A stretch of DNA of 64,000 nucleotides from JBEBGV01 sp040081265 (GTDB taxonomy: Bacteria > Acidobacteriota > Vicinamibacteria > Vicinamibacterales > UBA2999): contig JBEBGV010000019.1 in NCBI GenBank assembly GCA_040081265.1, positions 1 to 64,000 of the forward strand, in the 5' to 3' direction. A program made the translations under genes and the position numbers. A model generated the notes under the pieces. That model was not told where the DNA came from, ran no database searches, and worked only from the letters and a program-made list of their open reading frames with translations. Below are positions 58,919 through 64,000 of this stretch, piece by piece (positions within the stretch are counted from its first letter, which is position 1; each line of letters starts with the position of its first letter).

Positions 58919-60871
58919 CTATTTGTGGATGATGTCGAAGGTCACCGTTACCGCGTCGCCGAGCATGTCGCGGTGCACCACAAAGACCGCCTGACCGCTT
59001 TCACGCCCGCTGCCTGGCGTCGCCGGTGCACGTTCGAACGCCAGGTTGCGCCGCGCAATCGTGCCGGTGAGGTGGTCGATCGACGCCTGCACCAGGGTTT
59101 GGTGCTGGGTCACGGGGCGGTTCAGTTCCTGAAGCGATCCAACACGCGTCTTGCTCAGATAGACGAAAAGCCTGTCGGTGCCCGCAGGCGGATCCAGGCG
59201 GAACCAGTCATCACCAGGAATCGAGTATTCCTCGAACGCCTTCACCTCGTTGCGTCCGCCGTTAATCCGCGGATCCGGAAACAGCACCTCCCACACGCCG
59301 CTCGTGCCTTCCTGCGCGACATACAGGAATCCATCCATGTTCGGACGGAAGGAGAAACGGATGCGATCGACGCCGGTCTGGAAGACCGTTGAGCCCGGGT
59401 CGACGCTGAGCGCGATGTTCTCGCTGCGACGCAGCACGCGATACGCGAGCCCCAGGTTCGTTGGCGGACTGGCGCCGGCGTTGTTGTAGAGCGCAAGCGC
59501 CGTTGGGGACGCTGCGACCGAAACGGGTGCGGTTGCGATCTCGGGCGACGGGGTCACAATTGGTACAGGCGCTAGCGCAGCAGGCGTTGGCGCAACAAGC
59601 GTTGGCGTTTCGGCGCTCGATCGGGAACCAGGAGCCGCAGCGAATCCCGGCACGGGCGCCGTTTGTGAATCCGGAGTCCCGCTGGTGGACGAACTCGACG
59701 GCCCGGTCGGGGTCGACGGACGCGGCGTTGTCAGGATTGTCCGGGTCAGCGATTCGGACCCGCCCGTTGGCGTCGCAGCGCTTTCTCGTCCCGGCGCCGG
59801 CGTGAGCAGATACCAGAGCAGCCCTCCCGCCGCGACCGCGAGAAGGGCCGACGCCGCCACCGCGTACCCGAACGACGATCTCGCCGGCGCTGGTGGTGCT
59901 GCGTGTCGAGGGGGAGCGACGGGTTTCGCGGGATCGACACGTGCAGGCCGGTCGAAGACCATCGTCGGTGGCAGGCTCTCACCCGCCGGCGGTGGCATCA
60001 CCGCGCCTGTGACCGCGACCACGGGATGGCCGGTGCCGAGTCTCGCGCGCACGGCGCCGATCGCCGCGCCCATCTCGGCTGCGCTCGCGAACCGCTCCTG
60101 CGGAAGCTTGCGCAGGGCGCGTCTGACGAATTGATCGATGTCGGCATCGAGCCCCGTGGCATCGCTGCCGGCCATTGGCGCCGGCTCCTTTTCCAGTACG
60201 CTCTGCAGGATTGTCGCCTCGGTGCGGCCGGGAAACGCCTGCGCATACGTCAGCACCTCGTAAGCGACGGCGCCAGCCGCGAAGATGTCCGACTGCGGAC
60301 TCGTTTCCTGGTCACGGATGTACTCGGGCGCCATATAGGCCGCCGTTCCGATCAGGCCGCTCATCTGTGTGTGCGCGGTTCCTGACAACCGTGCAATGCC
60401 GAAGTCCACGATCCGCAGACGATCGAGGTGGTCGATCATCAGGTTCGCGGGCTTGATGTCGCGATGGACGATTCCCCGGTCGTGGGCGAACTGGAGACCA
60501 TCACACAATTCCTCGAGCCATCGCAGTCTCCGCTCGAGCGGGACCGCGTCTCGTTGCGCGATCACGTCCTTGAGCGTGCCGCCGTCGATGTACTCCATGA
60601 CGAAGTACGGGCGCGCATCCGTCTGACCGGAGTGATAGAGCGTGACGATGTTCGGGTGGTTCAGCGCGGCGACGGAACGAGCCTCCCGGGTAAATCGCTC
60701 CCGAGCGTCATCGGAGTCGATCTCGCTCTGAATCACCTTGATCGCGACCTGTCGACCGAGCTCGGCATCGACGCCCAGATAGACCGTCGCCATGCCGCCC
60801 CGCCCGAGCCGCCGCTCGACTGTGTATCCTCCGACGCTCCCCGGAAGCGACGAGTCCATCACGTGGCGCAT
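58919..60871 (-). CDS. Transmembrane Ser/Thr protein kinase with extracellular DUF4384
   Basis: A 650-residue kinase. Residues 15-275 are a complete PknB-like kinase: GRGGMATVYLG, Lys45 (VAIKVI), HRDIKPAN (136-143), DFG (156-158) and APE. A single membrane helix spans about 335-356. A Pro/Ser/Thr-rich linker (360-470) leads to an external DUF4384 domain (about 490-620) with RFSFRPNMDGFLYVAQEG. It likely senses an envelope signal. It lies 8 bases upstream of the caspase gene. ATG 60871 is taken; ATG 60859 is an alternative. Confidence 0.94.
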   Translation of the reverse strand: MRHVMDSSLPGSVGGYTVERRLGRGGMATVYLGVDAELGRQVAIKVIQSEIDSDDARERFTREARSVAALNHPNIVTLYHSGQTDARPYFVMEYIDGGTLKDVIAQRDAVPLERRLRWLEELCDGLQFAHDRGIVHRDIKPANLMIDHLDRLRIVDFGIARLSGTAHTQMSGLIGTAAYMAPEYIRDQETSPQSDIFAAGAVAYEVLTYAQAFPGRTEATILQSVLEKEPAPMAGSDATGLDADIDQFVRRALRKLPQERFASAAEMGAAIGAVRARLGTGHPVVAVTGAVMPPPAGESLPPTMVFDRPARVDPAKPVAPPRHAAPPAPARSSFGYAVAASALLAVAAGGLLWYLLTPAPGRESAATPTGGSESLTRTILTTPRPSTPTGPSSSSTSGTPDSQTAPVPGFAAAPGSRSSAETPTLVAPTPAALAPVPIVTPSPEIATAPVSVAASPTALALYNNAGASPPTNLGLAYRVLRRSENIALSVDPGSTVFQTGVDRIRFSFRPNMDGFLYVAQEGTSGVWEVLFPDPRINGGRNEVKAFEEYSIPGDDWFRLDPPAGTDRLFVYLSKTRVGSLQELNRPVTQHQTLVQASIDHLTGTIARRNLAFERAPATPGSGRESGQAVFVVHRDMLGDAVTVTFDIIHK

Positions 60872-60926
60872 AGTAGCACCCCAGGCCCCGAGGAGCCGCG
60901 ATGGCGTCAGTCAAAGAGGGAATGTG

Positions 60927-60954
60927 TTGACACTCCGGGAAGGGGCGCTATGCT
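60927..60954 (+). promoter_or_regulatory. Sigma-70 promoter, TTGACA-N16-TATGCT
   Basis: A consensus -35 TTGACA (60927-60932), a 16-base spacer and -10 TATGCT (60949-60954). Transcription should begin near 60961, only about 5 bases before the ATG at 60966. It is the clearest promoter in the window. Confidence 0.75.
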
Positions 60955-60965
60955 ACCCGCTCCCT

Positions 60966-62117
60966 ATGACAAAAAACGCTTCCCTCAGCGTTCTGCTGTG
61001 CCTCGCGCTCCTCGTGCCCCAGGCCGTCGCTCGCGTCGGAGCCGGTCAGGGTGCTCCCCCGGCCAACGGATTCAGGATTGTGGTAATCGCCGGTGAAGAT
61101 GCGGTCAACATCATCCAGCAGCGAACGGCCGTCGCTCCCATCGTGGAAGTGCGCGACAGGAACAACCTGCCCGTCGCCGGTGTCGCGGTCACCTTCGCGC
61201 TCACTGCGGGACAGGGCGCGACGTTCACCGCTGGTGCCTCCACCCTGACGGTCACGACCAACGCGGCGGGTCAGGCCATCGCTGCGGGATTGACGCCGAC
61301 CACGGCCGGAGCCGTCACGATTAACGCGTCCGCCGTGGTGCAGGGGCAGACGATCACCGCCACGATCACGCAGACCAACTTCGCCACGGCTGCCCAGGCC
61401 GCTCAGGCCGGAGCAGGAAACGGGAGCGGTGCTGGATCCGGATCCGCAGGTGGTGGCGGAGGTGTCTCGGGCACGACCATTGGCATCATCGCCGGCGCGG
61501 CGGCAGCCGGCACCGCCGTGGCGGTGAAGGCAGCTGGTGGAGGGAGCAGTCGATCCGGCTCTACGACATCGTCACCAGCGCCGGCACCGAGCCCTGCACC
61601 CGCACCAGCCCCGGCGCCTGCGCCCGGACCGACCACGTCGATCGGCGGTACGTATAACGGGAATCTGAGCGGAACGTACACCTTCGGTGCTTCTTCAAAC
61701 TGCCCTCTTAGGTCTCCGGCGTCGGGTCCCGTACGAATCGTCCTCGACAACAGAACCGATGGCGTTGCGACCGGAACCGGCACGGCCACCGTGAACTTTC
61801 CAGCCCAATCGGCCACGTGCAGCGGCGGCGTCACTGTTGCCCTGAATGGTTCGACCTCATCATTTACCGGGCCGGTGACAGGGGCGGCGAGCAGTCTGCG
61901 CTTCACGCAGGAGATCACTCAGACATCCAGCATCCCCAACGGGCTAGGTGGCACGATCACGACAAATGTGCGCCAAACGTTCGCATTTACGGGCAGCGTC
62001 AGTGGCACCGTCATCACGGGCACGGCGACGCTCAGTCACTCGACCACGGTGACTGGCCCTGGGGGCAGTTCGCCCGATTCGGGAAGCGGAACGTTTCCCA
62101 TGACGCTCACGAGATGA
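60966..62117 (+). CDS. Secreted Big-1 Ig-like domain protein with low-complexity linker
   Basis: A 383-residue exported protein. Signal peptide at 1-22 (LSVLLCLALLVPQAVA). Residues 45-140 are a bacterial Ig-like domain (RNNLPVAGVAVTFALTAGQG ... TTNAAGQAIAAGLTP, Big-1 type). A Gly/Ala-rich stretch, a possible membrane-like segment (GTTIGIIAGAAAAGTAVAV), and a Pro-Ala repeat linker follow, then a C-terminal beta domain (about 245-383) of unknown type. Its stop overlaps the TolC-like gene by ATGA, linking it to an export system. Confidence 0.8.
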   Translation: MTKNASLSVLLCLALLVPQAVARVGAGQGAPPANGFRIVVIAGEDAVNIIQQRTAVAPIVEVRDRNNLPVAGVAVTFALTAGQGATFTAGASTLTVTTNAAGQAIAAGLTPTTAGAVTINASAVVQGQTITATITQTNFATAAQAAQAGAGNGSGAGSGSAGGGGGVSGTTIGIIAGAAAAGTAVAVKAAGGGSSRSGSTTSSPAPAPSPAPAPAPAPAPGPTTSIGGTYNGNLSGTYTFGASSNCPLRSPASGPVRIVLDNRTDGVATGTGTATVNFPAQSATCSGGVTVALNGSTSSFTGPVTGAASSLRFTQEITQTSSIPNGLGGTITTNVRQTFAFTGSVSGTVITGTATLSHSTTVTGPGGSSPDSGSGTFPMTLTR

Positions 62118-63580
62118 GCGTGGGCCGGATCATCACGTGCGCCGTAATCGTCCTCGTGGCGGCGAATGGTCTCGCCGTGGCGCAGGATACCTCGACGCTG
62201 ACGCTCGCGCAGGCCGTACGCGAAGCGCTCGAACACAACAATATTCTCGTGAACCAGCGTGACAGCATTACGCAGGCAGATCTCAATGTGCGCCTGGCGC
62301 GGAACACGTTCAGACCCAGAGTGACGCCGAATGTCTTCGGGTCGTTCGGCGCGACCGACGTCGCCAGTCAGACGTATCGGGTCGATGTATCGCAGAAGCT
62401 CGTCACTGGCACCGAGTTTCGGCTAAGCACGGGCACGACGTCCGCGCTGATTCCCAGTACCTCGTCAGGCTCTGCACAAGACCTGCTCTTCTACAGCGCC
62501 GATACCACGCTCACGCTGACCCAGCCGCTGCTGCGCGGGTTTGGACGAACCGTCACGCGCCGATCACTGGCCAGCGCAGAGTTGACGCGCCAGACAGCAG
62601 ATCGCGAACGCACGCTGGCCGAGCAGCAGATCACCATCGACGTTGCGGCTGGCTACTATCGGCTCGTCTCCCAGCAGAATCTGGTGGACGTGGCCGGGCA
62701 GAGTCTCCTGCGGGCACGTCGGCTCAGGGACGCGGCCGAGGCCAAGCTCACCGCCGGGCTCGTCTCGCAGCTCGATGTCCTCCGATCGCAACAGCTCGTG
62801 TCGGAGGCTGAAACGCAGCTCTTCGACGCGCAGTCCGGGGTGGAAGACGCCAGGGATCGCCTCGCCTTTCTGATCGGCCGCCCAACAACCCAGTCTCTGC
62901 AGGTCGCTGTCGACATTCCGCGTGTCGAATGGGAGCCGGCCGATGCCACGCGCGCAACGGCGATCGCGCTCGGCAATCGCCTCGATCTCACCAATCAAAT
63001 GGCGCTTCGAGCGGACGCCGACAGTCGCGTGCGCGTCTCGCGAAACATGTTGCTCCCACAGGTCGACATCAATCTGGCGATGACGCGGCGTGAAACCGCC
63101 AGGAGTTTTGGCGGCAGTTTCGCGCTCGACGGCTATCGGTTCGTGACGTTCTTCACGATTGCCATGCCGGTGGATCGGACCGCGCAGCAGGTGGAGTTCC
63201 AGTCGGCCCTCCTCGATCGCGAACGGCGTCAGCGTGACACGGCCACACTCGAACGGCAGATTGGCGATGATGTCCGCGTCGCCGTCCGCGAGCAGGGCCG
63301 ACTCGCGCGCGCCGTCATCGCGTCTGCGACAAGCGTCGAGATCGGGAGGAAGGAAGTGGAGGTTGCCGAGCTGCGCTACCAAAACGGACTCTCGAACAAT
63401 CTCGATGTCGTGACGGCCGAGGGGGCGTTGCTCGCAGCGGAAGCCCGCCGTATCCAGTCGCTCGCCGACGCCGCGGTCGGCCGCCTTCGCTTCCGCGCGC
63501 TGCTCGGTATCCTCAATCCCCGCACCGACCTCCAGGGTGCAACGTCGGCGCTGCCGATGGTCGCCGAGCTGAATCCGTGA
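62114..63580 (+). CDS. TolC-like outer-membrane efflux protein
   Basis: A 488-residue outer membrane factor of tripartite pumps. Signal peptide at about 1-23 (ITCAVIVLVAANGLAVAQ). It has the two-repeat outer membrane efflux layout: LTLAQAVREALEHNN at the start, TQPLLRGFG, an extended coiled region, and AELRYQNGLSNNLDVVTAE in the second repeat. ATG start overlapping the upstream gene; the RND adaptor starts on the TGATG at its end. It would form the outer-membrane channel of the pump starting here. Confidence 0.93.
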   Translation: MSVGRIITCAVIVLVAANGLAVAQDTSTLTLAQAVREALEHNNILVNQRDSITQADLNVRLARNTFRPRVTPNVFGSFGATDVASQTYRVDVSQKLVTGTEFRLSTGTTSALIPSTSSGSAQDLLFYSADTTLTLTQPLLRGFGRTVTRRSLASAELTRQTADRERTLAEQQITIDVAAGYYRLVSQQNLVDVAGQSLLRARRLRDAAEAKLTAGLVSQLDVLRSQQLVSEAETQLFDAQSGVEDARDRLAFLIGRPTTQSLQVAVDIPRVEWEPADATRATAIALGNRLDLTNQMALRADADSRVRVSRNMLLPQVDINLAMTRRETARSFGGSFALDGYRFVTFFTIAMPVDRTAQQVEFQSALLDRERRQRDTATLERQIGDDVRVAVREQGRLARAVIASATSVEIGRKEVEVAELRYQNGLSNNLDVVTAEGALLAAEARRIQSLADAAVGRLRFRALLGILNPRTDLQGATSALPMVAELNP

Positions 63581-64000
63581 TGCGCGCTCACGGACTCTTC
63601 TTCGGGTCGCGGCGAAAGTGGCTCGCGTTGACCGCTCTGGTCATTGCCGGCGCGGCAGGGGTGGCGATCTTCTGGCGGAACGCCGTGTCCGAAGAGACCC
63701 TCGTCGCCACCGTCCGGAGGGGTGAACTGGTCGCGACGCTGACCACGACTGGCGCCCTCAAGCCGATTCGCTCGATCACCTACCGATCGCCCGTTCCCGG
63801 TCGTGAGCTCGAAATCCGCGAACTCGTTCCCGAAGGCGCGCGTGTCGCGGCGGACGACGTGCTGGTGCAACTCGACACGACAGAACTCGAAGGGGATCTC
63901 GAGAGGGCGCGACAGGAATTCCGTCAGGCGCAGATCGATCTGCAGGTCGTCGAAGGGGAATGGGAAGAGGCTAGCAACGCGCTGCAGGATGTCAGTGAGG
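63580..64000 (+). CDS. RND/ABC efflux periplasmic adaptor, 5' part
   Basis: The first 140 codons of a membrane-fusion protein; the gene runs off the window. It has one N-terminal anchor helix (LALTALVIAGAAGVAIFW), then RRGELVATLTTTGALKPIR and the lipoyl/hairpin start VPEGARVAADDVLVQLDTTEL followed by a coiled-coil (GDLERARQEFRQAQIDLQV). It joins an inner-membrane pump to the TolC-like channel upstream; the pump gene should lie to the right. ATG overlaps the TolC stop (TGATG at 63578-63582). Confidence 0.92.
   Translation, partial: MRAHGLFFGSRRKWLALTALVIAGAAGVAIFWRNAVSEETLVATVRRGELVATLTTTGALKPIRSITYRSPVPGRELEIRELVPEGARVAADDVLVQLDTTELEGDLERARQEFRQAQIDLQVVEGEWEEASNALQDVSE

Overview
The window is high-GC bacterial chromosome packed almost edge to edge with genes; no gene-free stretch exceeds about 190 bases. 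Short ATGA/TGATG overlaps link co-oriented genes and several convergent pairs overlap tail to tail. The gene mix (hpnCDE squalene synthesis, kinase-DUF4384 fusion, secreted P1 and M28 peptidases, caspase-TPR protein, separate SucA/SucB, type IIA topoisomerase pair) fits an Acidobacteriota-like organism, perhaps of the Vicinamibacteria type. That placement is inference from gene content; there is no rRNA or tRNA here to test it.

Layout. 42-5934 (minus): one operon pduO-hpnC-hpnD-hpnE-thiI-fba (cobalamin adenosylation, FPP to squalene, tRNA thiolation, class I aldolase). 5955-7024 (plus): overlapping mutY-mutT. 7132-9896 (minus): ABC exporter and YgfZ. 9946-15242 (plus): secreted hydrolase, P1 peptidase, Na+/solute symporter, tartrate/malate-type dehydrogenase. 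15272-20363: small signalling and enzyme genes (TrmN6-like methylase, FHA, MBL hydrolase, pseudo-receiver, pseudokinase, SDR, malate-dehydrogenase-like protein without catalytic His). 20360-25209: M28 peptidase, ECF sigma factor, two CNNM/CBS membrane proteins. 25191-28839 (minus): lpd-E2-lipB. 28898-31239: sigma-54 activator, GNAT, HU. 31426-32042: queF-smr, preceded by a possible attenuator. 32159-37809: a two-gene SNF2 helicase plus Eco57I-type N6-adenine methylase cassette, the best candidate for an accessory or defence system. 37816-44892: HAD phosphatase, sucA-sucB, tandem FKBP protein, small membrane genes. 44889-54343: P5C dehydrogenase, MATE, parE, a NYN/OST-HTH protein, parC. 54423-64000: DinB, DUF2461, a methyltransferase, a caspase-TPR plus kinase pair, a secreted Ig-like protein, TolC and the start of an RND adaptor.

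Three things stand out. (1) A palindromic repeat family, TACGTAGG plus a GC hairpin, lies in several intergenic gaps; a head-to-head pair of copies sits in frame inside hpnE and encodes about 24 residues, resembling Rickettsia palindromic elements. (2) The helicase-methylase pair resembles the DrmD/DrmMI half of DISARM, with no drmA, drmB, drmC or recognisable nuclease beside it. (3) Many start codons lie 6-11 bases after a -10-like hexamer, suggesting leaderless transcription is common. Several signalling or enzyme-fold proteins (pseudokinase, pseudo-receiver, dehydrogenase-like protein) have lost catalytic residues.
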